IMG/VR virus record: IMGVR_UViG_3300043418_000114 | Location: 248,001-312,000 of that record | Length of the DNA stretch: 64,000 nucleotides | Strand: one strand, 5' to 3' | Source of the DNA: a virus | Shown here: one piece after another, positions 36,612-45,125 of the stretch | Layout of the letters: every line of letters begins with the position of its first letter | Position numbering within the stretch: position 1 is the first letter of the stretch | Notes under the pieces: generated by a model | What the model was told of the DNA's origin: nothing | The model's database searches: none | What the model saw: the letters and a program-made list of their open reading frames with translations, nothing else | Position numbers and translations under genes: made by a program

Positions 36612-37709
36612 TTATAGCCCTGCTAAACGCTTAATGTCGATAACGTTATCACGTTGTTCCACATCAACTTCTTGTTTGGCAGTTTGTTTATCCCCAGTAA
36701 TTACCTTTGATTCTGAAAGTTTTTGTTTTGCAACAATCTTTTCAGCGCCAGTGTTTAGTACTGCTGGAAGATACTTATCGAAAGCGGCTTGCAACTTAGT
36801 TGTCTGTACGCTTTCTAGTAAGCTACGCATTGTGCCTGCTTTTTCCTCGTTTAGAGTACCTAGCAATTCACTCATAGTCTTCTCACGTAGATTGGACTCT
36901 TTAATAATGCGAACTTCACGTTCTTTTGATTCCACTAATTTCTTAGCTTCGTTAACTTTTGCGGTTGATTCAGCTAATTGAGATTGCATATCTTCAACTT
37001 TAGCCATTAGCTTACGTGTTTCAGCCTTGTCATTTAGATGAGTAACTGAGAACTCGCTTGCGAATGATTCAAAAATACGACGACCAAAATTGTTCTCACG
37101 AGCAACTTTGATATCTTCTTTCAACTGGCTCATTTCGCCCTTTAGATGAGTAGTAACAGCGGCGCCAACTTTCTTAGCAGATTCAGCAACAAAACGTGCC
37201 TTCAATGCTTCTAATTGTTTACGGCCTTCTGCAACTAACTTGACCTTAGCTTCAACTACAGCTTGTTTGTCTTGAGCGAACTCTTTGATTTCACGTGCTA
37301 GAGCATGAACAATGAATTGTTCTAGCTTTTGCTGGCTTTCGTTTTGAATCTTGCGTTCTGCACGTAGTTCTTTGATTTCTTCGGCTAGTTTAGTAACCAT
37401 AAAATCATTGAACTTAGTTGCGCTTTCACGCAACTTCATTTTCGCTTGTACGCGGTCTTCGTTCATTGCTTGTCTTTCTGACTGGAATTCTTGAATTTCA
37501 GTAGCTAGACTTTCTGATACCATTTTATCAAGGGCTTCAACCATTACGACACGGTCGTGTTCGTAACGTTGTGCGAATTCCTCACGTAATTCAGCACGTA
37601 CTTGTTCCTTAGCTTCACCTAGTTTTGCTTCCCATGCTTCGTTTAAAGCAGAAGAAGTTTCTTCATTGATAAGGCCAGATTCAAGTAATGGTTTGATAGC
37701 ATCTAACAT
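36612..37709 (-). CDS. 22: Prohead core scaffolding protein gp22
   Basis: A 365-aa, Glu/Lys/Ala-rich protein predicted to be long coiled coil throughout (LGEAKEQVRAELREEFAQRY; repeated AxEIxEL patterns). It is the main internal scaffold around which the head shell assembles and is later degraded by gp21; LxE motifs are frequent. The identification rests on coiled-coil composition, the MLDAIKPLLESGLINEE start and its place between the protease and capsid genes. Confidence 0.88.
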   Translation of the reverse strand: MLDAIKPLLESGLINEETSSALNEAWEAKLGEAKEQVRAELREEFAQRYEHDRVVMVEALDKMVSESLATEIQEFQSERQAMNEDRVQAKMKLRESATKFNDFMVTKLAEEIKELRAERKIQNESQQKLEQFIVHALAREIKEFAQDKQAVVEAKVKLVAEGRKQLEALKARFVAESAKKVGAAVTTHLKGEMSQLKEDIKVARENNFGRRIFESFASEFSVTHLNDKAETRKLMAKVEDMQSQLAESTAKVNEAKKLVESKEREVRIIKESNLREKTMSELLGTLNEEKAGTMRSLLESVQTTKLQAAFDKYLPAVLNTGAEKIVAKQKLSESKVITGDKQTAKQEVDVEQRDNVIDIKRLAGL

Positions 37710-37721
37710 GCTTTGTTCCCC

Positions 37722-38357
37722 TTATTTAATTTTGAGATCCTTGATGAGGCGCATTACTTCCTCTTGAAGGTATCTCTGTACTTTTCTGTCACTCTGTGCG
37801 TCTTTTGCAATATCCAACATCTTATGACCATGACGCATATTCATCATACCTTCATAAATTGCTTTTGGATAAGCATTAGGCGCGCTCGGTTGAGCAACAA
37901 TATCCACGGTGACTATTTCAAAGTCACTGACACGGCCGTCCAAATCGTTCACGTTTCCGCTACCACGACTAGATACGCCAAGTTTGACACCACTCTCCAA
38001 CATGGTAGTTACTAACTGACCCATTGGAGTTGGTAAAATCTTTAATTTGCCGAAGCCATTAGCGCCGTCCATCCACATTTGAGTAATCATATGGGATACA
38101 CGGTCTAAGTTAATTTTTAGATCATCTGGATGGTCAACTTCGCCTAAGACTGAATAACCACCGGTAATTTGTTCGTTGAGAGCATTGACTGCGGCTTCGA
38201 TTTCAGAAACAGGGTAAACACGCTCATTGGCGTTTTTTACCCCACCCTGAATGAAAATCCCCTTCATATACAGAGATTTTCCTTTGCCTTCACCTTCACT
38301 TTCGACTACCATTCCGGCACGGTCGAAAGTTAGATGCTCTTTGAGATACAAAGCCAT
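37722..38357 (-). CDS. 21: Prohead protease gp21
   Basis: A 211-aa serine protease (T4 gp21, S77 type) that cuts scaffold and capsid precursors. The likely catalytic His is in LGEVDHPDDL and Ser in LGVSSRGSG; FEIVTVDIVAQPSAPNA is a typical segment of this protease fold. The length equals T4 gp21 (212 aa). Lying immediately upstream of gp22 in the transcription direction matches T4. Confidence 0.93.
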   Translation of the reverse strand: MALYLKEHLTFDRAGMVVESEGEGKGKSLYMKGIFIQGGVKNANERVYPVSEIEAAVNALNEQITGGYSVLGEVDHPDDLKINLDRVSHMITQMWMDGANGFGKLKILPTPMGQLVTTMLESGVKLGVSSRGSGNVNDLDGRVSDFEIVTVDIVAQPSAPNAYPKAIYEGMMNMRHGHKMLDIAKDAQSDRKVQRYLQEEVMRLIKDLKIK

Positions 38358-38374
38358 TTTCTCTCAGATTCCGA

Positions 38375-39208
38375 TTAGATGCGCTTCTTAGCAGAACGTG
38401 ATTCTGCTACTGGGCTATTTGTGTTAACGCCTGATGCTTGTGACTTGACTGGAGCAGGAGCTTTTTCGCCCTTCTCAGAGAAGTTGTTTTGAGCAGGAGC
38501 GTTCTTGAATGAGCCAGCACCCTTAACTTGTGTTTCGCCCTTAGAACCGTAGTTGCTAGGAGCCTTTGGACCTGTTGGAACAGATTCAGATTCACCAGAG
38601 AACTTAACTGGAGCTACACCAGCTACTTTAACTTTTGGTTGATTCAATGAAACTGCTTTAGCGTTAGCGCCATTGTCGCCACCGATTTTAGAACCGTATA
38701 GACCTGGAACGTTCTTTAGAGAAACAGCTTCTGCTAGAGCTTCTTCACCGGCTTCTTCACCAGCTTCAAAGTCTTCTGCGCCTTCTTCGTCACTAGAACC
38801 GAAGTCTTCTTCGTCGCCAGCTTCTTCGTCACCATTGCTCATGATTTCTTCGAATTCAGCCATCAATTCATCTAGCTTGTCTTCGATAGAAATTAGACGT
38901 TCTTCAACTTCGCTTTCGCCATGTTCTTCTTCGCCTGCTTCGAAATCAACAACGTCATCACCGTCTTCGATTTCTAGGTCGTCAAATTCGTCGTCGCCTT
39001 CGACAACGCCAGATTCTTCTGCACCGATTTCGTCTAGCATGCCGCCAACTTGGCCGCCCATGCCTTCTTCGACAGATTCATCATCCATCATTGATTCGTA
39101 AATTTCACGTGATTTTTCAACCACGATATCGTGGAATAAGGCACGTGCTTGATCTTCATTTTCGTTGATGATTAAATCGATCAACGCTTCAAATTTTTTA
39201 TTGTCCAT
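38375..39208 (-). CDS. Acidic prohead core protein in gp68 position
   Basis: A 277-aa protein. Residues 1-45 are helical (KKFEALIDLIINENEDQARA), 45-165 are extremely acidic (Glu/Asp runs), and 165-277 are disordered, Lys/Ser/Pro-rich with repeated NVPGLYGSK and NYGSKG segments. Position between gp21 and the gp67-like gene matches T4 gene 68, a minor prohead core protein, although there is no clear sequence similarity and T4 gp68 is half the size. An AGGAG site precedes the ATG. Confidence 0.72.
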   Translation of the reverse strand: MDNKKFEALIDLIINENEDQARALFHDIVVEKSREIYESMMDDESVEEGMGGQVGGMLDEIGAEESGVVEGDDEFDDLEIEDGDDVVDFEAGEEEHGESEVEERLISIEDKLDELMAEFEEIMSNGDEEAGDEEDFGSSDEEGAEDFEAGEEAGEEALAEAVSLKNVPGLYGSKIGGDNGANAKAVSLNQPKVKVAGVAPVKFSGESESVPTGPKAPSNYGSKGETQVKGAGSFKNAPAQNNFSEKGEKAPAPVKSQASGVNTNSPVAESRSAKKRI

Positions 39209-39243
39209 TGTTTGTCTCCTGAATGAAATGGCTTATGTAGAAT

Positions 39244-39266
39244 TATTTAGTGAGTAGCCACTAAAT
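39244..39266 (-). promoter_or_regulatory. Hairpin with late-type box before the acidic core gene
   Basis: An 8-bp perfect stem (ATTTAGTG with CACTAAAT, loop AGTAGC). On the minus strand the second arm continues as CACTAAATAATT, a weak match to the late promoter core, 40 nt before the start codon at 39208. Confidence 0.4.
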
Positions 39267-39311
39267 GTGTACATTAAGATAGTATTTTTTGCGTTTTTGT
39301 GTTTTTGACCA

Positions 39312-39340
39312 AATAATGGCCCAATATTTGGGCCATTATT
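39312..39340. terminator. 13-bp hairpin after the gp67-like gene
   Basis: Perfect stem AATAATGGCCCAA / TTGGGCCATTATT with a 3-nt loop, placed directly after the stop of the gp67-like gene on the minus strand. It is strong but has only a mixed T-rich tail. A terminator or processing site is likely. Confidence 0.7.
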
Positions 39341-39341
39341 C

Positions 39342-39569
39342 TTAAACGGTTGGTTGCTCTTGAACTGCCGACGCGCCGTATTGTTCGTGAACTTTCTTAA
39401 GATATTGCTTCTTTTCGTAGTTACGAACGTCCAACATCTTACGTAACTTGCGAATTTGACGTAAGGTTAATTTAGTTTTGCGACTTTCTTTCCATCTAGG
39501 GCTTGAGTTATCAGATGCAATATCTTGATAGCCCTGCACAGGCGCATCGAACATTTCCATTAGTTTCAT
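39342..39569 (-). CDS. Small basic prohead core protein in gp67 position
   Basis: A 75-aa basic protein (SPRWKESRKTKLTLRQIRKL, many Arg/Lys). The start at 39569 (MKLMEMFDAPVQG) was chosen over an upstream in-frame Met because the extra codons overlap the portal gene and the GATAAATATA box sits just before 39569. Order portal-small gene-acidic gene-protease is that of T4 20-67-68-21, and T4 gp67 is also about 80 aa. Equivalence to gp67 is by position. Confidence 0.68.
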   Translation of the reverse strand: MKLMEMFDAPVQGYQDIASDNSSPRWKESRKTKLTLRQIRKLRKMLDVRNYEKKQYLKKVHEQYGASAVQEQPTV

Positions 39570-39572
39570 GCT

Positions 39573-39582
39573 TATATTTATC
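39573..39582 (-). promoter_or_regulatory. Late promoter box GATAAATATA before gp67-like gene
   Basis: The box ends 3 nt before the ATG at 39569, within the intergenic end of the portal gene. Such closeness would give an almost leaderless message, so either the ATG is used differently or the box mainly serves genes further downstream. Confidence 0.5.
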
Positions 39583-39588
39583 TTTCTA

Positions 39589-41379
39589 TTACATTCCAGT
39601 GCCACCAGGTGCTGGATTACCTGGCATTGGGCCGGCATCGCCTACTGCACCTGCTACTTCAGGACCCATCATGGTTTCATCGCCCATGTCTTCCATATCT
39701 TCCATCTCGTCAGCAGTGTTTTGATCGGTTTCAATGTCTCCAACAGATACGCCAACGCTACGTAGATCGTTACCCTTAGGATCAATGTCGGTGTCTTTGT
39801 TTTGTTCTTCACGCCACATTTTTTCGTTCTTATTAATTTCTTCTTCGGACAATCCTAAGAAACGTTCTAGCGCAAAACGCTTAGAGATATATGGATATTG
39901 TTCAATCGCAGTGAATGAACTCATACGTGCTGTATCTAACTCACTTTGGCGATATGCGGCAAAGTTTTGTGGAGGATTAAAGTTTAGAGAGAACAATGAA
40001 CTATCAATATTGAAACCTCTCCAACGCAAGAATAATTTAAATTCTTCGTCTAGCTTTTGACTGATATACTTCTGTAGACGTTCGCAATATTGATTGAAAC
40101 GGAACTCTTGAATCATCGCAGTACCAACACGACCATCGCTTAGAGGAGTTGTGTTATCATCAGGGCCTGTTGGCAAGTATGATGATGGCACACGCAAACC
40201 ACGAGCTAGTCTGTTGTTAAAGTATTTCAAGTCGTCAATCTCACCCAAGTTTTGACCACCTGGTAACAAGTCAACACTTGAACCACGACCATCAGCAGTG
40301 ACTGGGAAGAAGTAATCTTCGTTCATTGATAGTGGGTTGTATGTGGCGTCCAATACACTTGAACCACCTTGACTTGATGGAATACGGCGTTGGTGAATTT
40401 CGTTTTTGATACGATCAACGAATGCCATAGCCATGTGAGCAGGCATGTTACCAACGTCAATCTTGAACACTCGGCGCTCAGGCGCACGTTGTACACGATA
40501 GATAAGAACCGCGTCTTCTAGCAATTCTTTTTGCTTGTATACTTTGAAAATGTTTTCAAGTACAGACTGTCCAAATGGCCAGAAACGATCTAGGCCTTCG
40601 GTTAAACTCAAGTGGACAACGTGTTTAGCATCGATTGCGCTCTCAGTCTGTCCTAAGGTAAAACGGGATCCTGTCGTGTTATACGGCATCGCAGGTACAG
40701 TGTAACCAGATGATGGTGATCCACCGCCTGTGCCACCTAAACCTGTAGCTGGGTTTGCGGCAAAGTCTGTGTTAGTCTTTTGTGCCGCAGTTAAATTCTG
40801 TAAGTTAATGTTAATGTCTTTGATAACGTATTGCTCTGGCTTCTTACCTTCACTCTCGTTAACGATAACTTTGATGACCTTAGTCATGTCGATCCAGAAT
40901 AACTTAAAGTTTTCTGGGTCACGAATGAATACTTGATCACCGTATTTCAATGTATTACGGAATAATTTGAACGTTCTAGTATCAAATTCATTCAACTTAC
41001 ACCATTGAATCAATTGTGTTTTTAACAATTCGATTTCATGTGGTGTTGGATCTTCGTTGAATTCTAGATCAAATGGAGTCTTGTTATGTTCGTTTTTCTG
41101 TGTAGAGAACTCAGCGATAATGTCCAAACATGCGTTAATTTCAGCATCTACGTCCATCATTTCATACTGGTTATAACGCTCCACACGGTTAGGATGACCT
41201 GTATAAACTTCTGGCAACTTACTGCCGTAGTTTTTATAACCGAAAGAATCATTGTTCCAACCGCCAGTTGGCATGCCATTCTGACCTGGGCTACCATTCC
41301 ATGCGCCGCTATTGCTATTAGCACCGGAGATAGGGCTGGACACACCAGCTTTGTTCGTAAAACGTTTTTTATATGACAT
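39589..41379 (-). CDS. 20: Portal vertex protein gp20
   Basis: A 596-aa portal protein (dodecamer at the unique head vertex through which DNA enters). Diagnostic segments are YNQYEMMDVDAEINACLDII, NTLKYGDQVFIRD, RVQRAPERRVFKIDVGNMP, NEDYFFPV and LGEIDDLKYFNNRL, all typical of T4-type portals. It is slightly longer than T4 gp20 (524 aa), with an Asn/Gly-rich N-terminus and an acidic Met-rich C-terminus. A CTAAATACT box and AGGTCAA site precede the start. Confidence 0.96.
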   Translation of the reverse strand: MSYKKRFTNKAGVSSPISGANSNSGAWNGSPGQNGMPTGGWNNDSFGYKNYGSKLPEVYTGHPNRVERYNQYEMMDVDAEINACLDIIAEFSTQKNEHNKTPFDLEFNEDPTPHEIELLKTQLIQWCKLNEFDTRTFKLFRNTLKYGDQVFIRDPENFKLFWIDMTKVIKVIVNESEGKKPEQYVIKDININLQNLTAAQKTNTDFAANPATGLGGTGGGSPSSGYTVPAMPYNTTGSRFTLGQTESAIDAKHVVHLSLTEGLDRFWPFGQSVLENIFKVYKQKELLEDAVLIYRVQRAPERRVFKIDVGNMPAHMAMAFVDRIKNEIHQRRIPSSQGGSSVLDATYNPLSMNEDYFFPVTADGRGSSVDLLPGGQNLGEIDDLKYFNNRLARGLRVPSSYLPTGPDDNTTPLSDGRVGTAMIQEFRFNQYCERLQKYISQKLDEEFKLFLRWRGFNIDSSLFSLNFNPPQNFAAYRQSELDTARMSSFTAIEQYPYISKRFALERFLGLSEEEINKNEKMWREEQNKDTDIDPKGNDLRSVGVSVGDIETDQNTADEMEDMEDMGDETMMGPEVAGAVGDAGPMPGNPAPGGTGM

Positions 41380-41397
41380 ATAGTGATTGACCTGACT

Positions 41398-41406
41398 AGT
41401 ATTTAG
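41398..41406 (-). promoter_or_regulatory. Late-type box CTAAATACT before the portal gene
   Basis: A variant of the GATAAATA core lies 19 nt upstream of the gp20 start, after the end of the tape-measure-like gene. Confidence 0.4.
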
Positions 41407-41408
41407 CG

Positions 41409-44237
41409 TTAGGCCATAGAATAATTTAATATCTTGCCTTGAATGTCGTTGCTATCGCCTAGTTTGTTAATCACTTGATCTAGCTTATCTGACATGGTTT
41501 CTACCATATCTGCAAGTAATCCAACGACTTCATCTGGTCCCTGGGCTGGACTAGAAGTTCCACTTGATAACGTTTCTTTCTTGATATCTTTGAAGTTTGC
41601 TTGTGGCACAACTGCTTCTCTGCCATGTAACATCACTGGATATCCAGATGATGGACCTGAGAATACGCCACCAGTTCTTGCGCCTTTTAGTTCAGCGTGA
41701 ATATGTCCAGCAGTAGATTTACTAGATGGATTGTTATATTCGTCTTGGACATAAGTGATACCCATGTCCATTAGCATTGCTGATAGTTGTTTACCCTCGT
41801 CTGGAGTAGGTTTTCTATCTAATACAAAATCGAATGCTTTACCAGCAGTATGTCCGCTAGTAGGTGCCTTTTCATTATGGAATCCATCATTAAACGCGGA
41901 GAAATATTTAAAGCCAGGAATTCCCTGAACTTGTTTTGCAATTTCGATCAAGCGTGGATCGACACCTGCACCTTCTTTTTGTACATCGCCTTTTTTTAGA
42001 GTCAACCCAGCTTCTTGTAATGATTGGGCGGATGATGGCGTTGCTTGTGATGCACCAGCACGTTGACCTTGTCTTGCTAATTTTGGATTGCCAAATGCGG
42101 CACCACCGCCAGTAGTTCCATATGCTGGTGCCGCACCTGATGCCGCTGATGCGCCCGCACCGCCACTCTTGCCACGAGCATATTCATCGAATTTTTTAAC
42201 TGCCTCAGAGAATGTATCTGACGCTAGCTTGTTTACTCCTGCCGCCTTTGTGAATTCCAATGCGGCGGTATCTAGTTTAATTGCCGCGGCTTGCTGTGAG
42301 CGTGTTAGGTCGACGTTATCCTTCGTTGACTTATCTTTTGCTTCACGATCGGCTTTGACTTTGGCTTCGAATTCAGAAAGGAACTTGTCTTCATTAAAGT
42401 TAGCTCCAAGTTTCTTTTGTTCTGCGGCTTTAGCTTTCTCATAGTCACGTAGCTGGGCCCTAACATCACCAGCCACAGCAGATGAATCACCTGCCATGCC
42501 AGTTGTGTCTGCACCAAGTCTTCTAGCGGCAGATACTTCGCTAACTGATCTAACGCCACCTTCTAGTGCTTTAACTGAGCGACTTGCTGTGGTTCCTCTG
42601 CCCGCTTCAATGTCTTCCATCGCGCCGCCTCTGCGACCCAAGGCGCGTCTTGCCTCAACGGATTCCATTGTTGTTACTGCTTTACCAGCACCATAATATT
42701 GTGCTGTACCAGTTGCTAAACGTGTGAAGCCTTTAGCTTGTAGGGACGTAGCTACTTCGAGCGCACGTTCCATTTCCTGTAATCTTTGTTTTGCTCCAGT
42801 ATCACCGCGATCTGCTTTATCTTGCTCATTGAGCATACCAGCACGTAGCTGTTCAATCGCCATAACTGCGTTACGTGCATCTTCCTGTTCTTTGCGAGTT
42901 GCACCAGTAATAGCGGCAATTTTATCTAGTTCTTCGATATAGGTAGCTGTACTCTTGGCTAGCTCTTTTGCATTCTTTTCTTCTAATAAACCAAGTCTAG
43001 ACTGTAGAGCCATGTACTTGGCAGTGTGTTCGTACTGTTCATCTAGTGTGATGCCCATACGTTGGAACATCTTACTAGCTTCTGATTCATATAGATTAGC
43101 TGTTACATCAGTGAACTTAGTAAGACCGTCGGCCATTGTCGAGCCGAACATCTTCATTTCTTTTGAGTTTGCGGCTACAACTGCCTTAAACTTATCGAAC
43201 TCAGCTACAGTCATTCCCATCTTGTGTAGCTTGTCGGCAACGTCTTCCATGCCGCCACTAGCGGTCATTGACATTTTACCTAGTTCATTAAAGCCTGCAA
43301 ATAACTTATCATTAAGTTGTGCGGCAATCTCGTTCAATTCGGCAAGTACGCTTGCCGTTTCCGCGGCAGCCGATGTTGCCAAACCTGCCGCAACTGCTAC
43401 CCCGCCAACTGCAACCGCGGCAAGCGATAGGCCACCGGTGAATGGCGCAAGTAAAACAGCGACACCAATGATGCCGGCGCCAAGACTAGTTAGTGACGTA
43501 CCGACTGTACGCATTGCTTTAGTCATTTCATTTGTTGCGGCAGTAACACCCTTTGCGCCAACTGCCATGCCACGTTCACCGTTGATCAGAGCTTTGCCCA
43601 TAGCCATGGATGCTTTGGCCATGCCGGTAAGCGCACCAACTGCTAGGGTGCCAGCGGCTTCTAATAATACAAGACCACCAGTAGCTAGTTTGCTACCCTT
43701 AGCCATGTCAAATAGACTGTCTTTGCCTGCTCCAACGATAGAATTCAAGGAATCTAGTTGTCTGCCATGCTCGGTTGTGTAGCTTCTAATTGCTTCACCA
43801 GGAGCAGTCATTGCTTTAGCGACACGTGCGGCAGTTTTTGCCATGTCGTTGTAAGCACTGTTAGTTTGTTCTATTTTATCCAGTTCTTCGGATAATAGTT
43901 TCTGTTGCTGTCTGCGTAAAAAAGCCTCTTCACCAACATCTTTTTTGATCTGGTTGATTGCTTCTTTCTTTTGCTGATTCTCGGCTTTACGTAAGTCTAC
44001 GCTTTCTTTGATAATGCCAAGTTCATCTCTGTAATATCCAAGTTGCTTAATTTCAGCTTCACGGATATCTTTACTAGCAATCTTTTGTTTTCTATGGTCT
44101 TCTTCTTCCCAAGACGCAATTTTCTTATCTTTTTCAAACTGATCATTAATAAGTTTGGACTGGTTACCAAAAGATTCAGCCAGCTGGCGCATGCCTTCTG
44201 ACAATTCTTCCATCGTTCGTTTAATTTCTTCGTCCAT
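41409..44237 (-). CDS. Tape-measure-like tail protein with M15-type peptidase domain
   Basis: A 942-aa protein. Residues 1-135 are charged coiled coil; about 180-310 hold long hydrophobic, Ala/Gly-rich stretches (GGLVLLEAAGTLAVGAL; AAVAVGGVAVAAGLATS) typical of tape measure proteins, which span membranes on DNA entry; more coiled coil follows to 640. Residues about 770-870 resemble M15 zinc peptidases: His796 and Asp803 in SGHTAGKAFD (HxxxxxxD spacing) and HIH at 845-847. This domain would cut peptide cross-links of the cell wall during injection. It lies divergently to the gp26/tail-chaperone gene, supporting the tape-measure role. Exact equivalence to T4 gp29 is inferred. Confidence 0.72.
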   Translation of the reverse strand: MDEEIKRTMEELSEGMRQLAESFGNQSKLINDQFEKDKKIASWEEEDHRKQKIASKDIREAEIKQLGYYRDELGIIKESVDLRKAENQQKKEAINQIKKDVGEEAFLRRQQQKLLSEELDKIEQTNSAYNDMAKTAARVAKAMTAPGEAIRSYTTEHGRQLDSLNSIVGAGKDSLFDMAKGSKLATGGLVLLEAAGTLAVGALTGMAKASMAMGKALINGERGMAVGAKGVTAATNEMTKAMRTVGTSLTSLGAGIIGVAVLLAPFTGGLSLAAVAVGGVAVAAGLATSAAAETASVLAELNEIAAQLNDKLFAGFNELGKMSMTASGGMEDVADKLHKMGMTVAEFDKFKAVVAANSKEMKMFGSTMADGLTKFTDVTANLYESEASKMFQRMGITLDEQYEHTAKYMALQSRLGLLEEKNAKELAKSTATYIEELDKIAAITGATRKEQEDARNAVMAIEQLRAGMLNEQDKADRGDTGAKQRLQEMERALEVATSLQAKGFTRLATGTAQYYGAGKAVTTMESVEARRALGRRGGAMEDIEAGRGTTASRSVKALEGGVRSVSEVSAARRLGADTTGMAGDSSAVAGDVRAQLRDYEKAKAAEQKKLGANFNEDKFLSEFEAKVKADREAKDKSTKDNVDLTRSQQAAAIKLDTAALEFTKAAGVNKLASDTFSEAVKKFDEYARGKSGGAGASAASGAAPAYGTTGGGAAFGNPKLARQGQRAGASQATPSSAQSLQEAGLTLKKGDVQKEGAGVDPRLIEIAKQVQGIPGFKYFSAFNDGFHNEKAPTSGHTAGKAFDFVLDRKPTPDEGKQLSAMLMDMGITYVQDEYNNPSSKSTAGHIHAELKGARTGGVFSGPSSGYPVMLHGREAVVPQANFKDIKKETLSSGTSSPAQGPDEVVGLLADMVETMSDKLDQVINKLGDSNDIQGKILNYSMA

Positions 44238-44244
44238 ATTTCAC

Positions 44245-44270
44245 CAATAAATAGTTATCACGTATTTATG
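44245..44270. promoter_or_regulatory. Divergent late-type boxes forming an inverted repeat
   Basis: ATAAATA at 44247-44253 faces plus and TATTTAT at 44263-44269 (ATAAATA on minus) faces minus, separated by 9 bp. The plus box precedes the gp26 gene and the minus box precedes the tape-measure-like gene. The two predicted transcripts would overlap at their 5' ends. Confidence 0.55.
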
Positions 44271-44303
44271 CGTCCAGATTTGTCAAATATTTAGGAGAAA
44301 CAA

Positions 44304-45125
44304 ATGAACAACCCACTACGCCAGTATTTCCGCAGACCAGCCCTGTTTATCTCTTTGCCTAGCAAAGGTCAGCACTATCCGGCTGGTGCGATTGAAGTTC
44401 CAGAAAATGGAGAATTTCCAGTCTATCCAATGACTGCTATTGATGAAATTACTGCCAAAACGCCTGATGCACTTTTTAACGGCAGTGCAGTAGCGGAGAT
44501 TATTAGAAGTTGTGTGCCTGCAATCAAAGACCCATGGTCTATTCCAGCTACTGACTTAGATGCCATTTTGATCGGCATTCGTGCCGCATCTACTGGCAGT
44601 GAGATGGACATTGAATCTGTCTGTCCTGCATGTGAAGAAGTCAGTAAGTACGGCGTGAATCTAGTAGGTCTTCTAAACGATATCAAGGGTGATGCATATC
44701 TAGAAACTCTAAAACTAGGTGAACTAGTATTCCACTTTAAGCCACTAAGCTATCGTGAAGTGAATCAAGGCAATCTAGGTCAATTTGAACTCCAACGTGA
44801 AATTGCACAGTTAGAATCAATTGAAGATGACGTAGAGCGCACAAAGAAGTCCAATGAAACCATGAAGAAATTGACGGAAATGAATATTGGATTCATGGCT
44901 AATACTATCTCTAAGATTGATTTGCCAAATGAATCAGTAACTGAAAATGAGTTTATCGTCGAATATCTACACGGCTGTGATCGTGCATCATATGATGCCA
45001 TTCGTACCCAGATCGTAAAGATGCGTGAATCTGTGAACATCAAGCCACTGAAAATCAAATGTGTAGCTTGTAATAACGAATACAATCAACCACTAGCATT
45101 GAATGTAACTGATTTTTTCGTATAA
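44304..45125 (+). CDS. 26: gp26 family baseplate/tail assembly protein
   Basis: A 273-aa protein of the T4_baseplate (gp26) family, as judged from the start PLRQYFRRPALFISLPSKGQ, the VYPMTAIDEI segment and a split zinc ribbon (Cys107, Cys110 in CPAC; Cys253, Cys256 in CVAC). T4 gp26 is a baseplate hub assembly component of 208 aa. Here the gene sits next to the tape-measure-like gene, where tail chaperones are encoded in other phages. It ends LNVTDFFV, and the Phe codons form the sequence T TTT TTC at 45113-45119, the form of a -1 slippery heptamer; a second reading frame opens exactly there. AGGAGA precedes the ATG. Confidence 0.82.
   Translation: MNNPLRQYFRRPALFISLPSKGQHYPAGAIEVPENGEFPVYPMTAIDEITAKTPDALFNGSAVAEIIRSCVPAIKDPWSIPATDLDAILIGIRAASTGSEMDIESVCPACEEVSKYGVNLVGLLNDIKGDAYLETLKLGELVFHFKPLSYREVNQGNLGQFELQREIAQLESIEDDVERTKKSNETMKKLTEMNIGFMANTISKIDLPNESVTENEFIVEYLHGCDRASYDAIRTQIVKMRESVNIKPLKIKCVACNNEYNQPLALNVTDFFV
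45113..45119 (+). promoter_or_regulatory. Putative -1 ribosomal slippery site T TTT TTC
   Basis: In the gp26 frame the codons read GAT TTT TTC GTA TAA, giving the heptamer X XXY YYZ. The -1 frame is blocked by TGA at 45110-45112 and is open from 45113 to 45349. A 7-bp stem (45128-45134 CTTCTAT with 45164-45170 ATAGAAG) begins 8 nt after the heptamer, in the distance range of frameshift stimulators. Confidence 0.65.
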
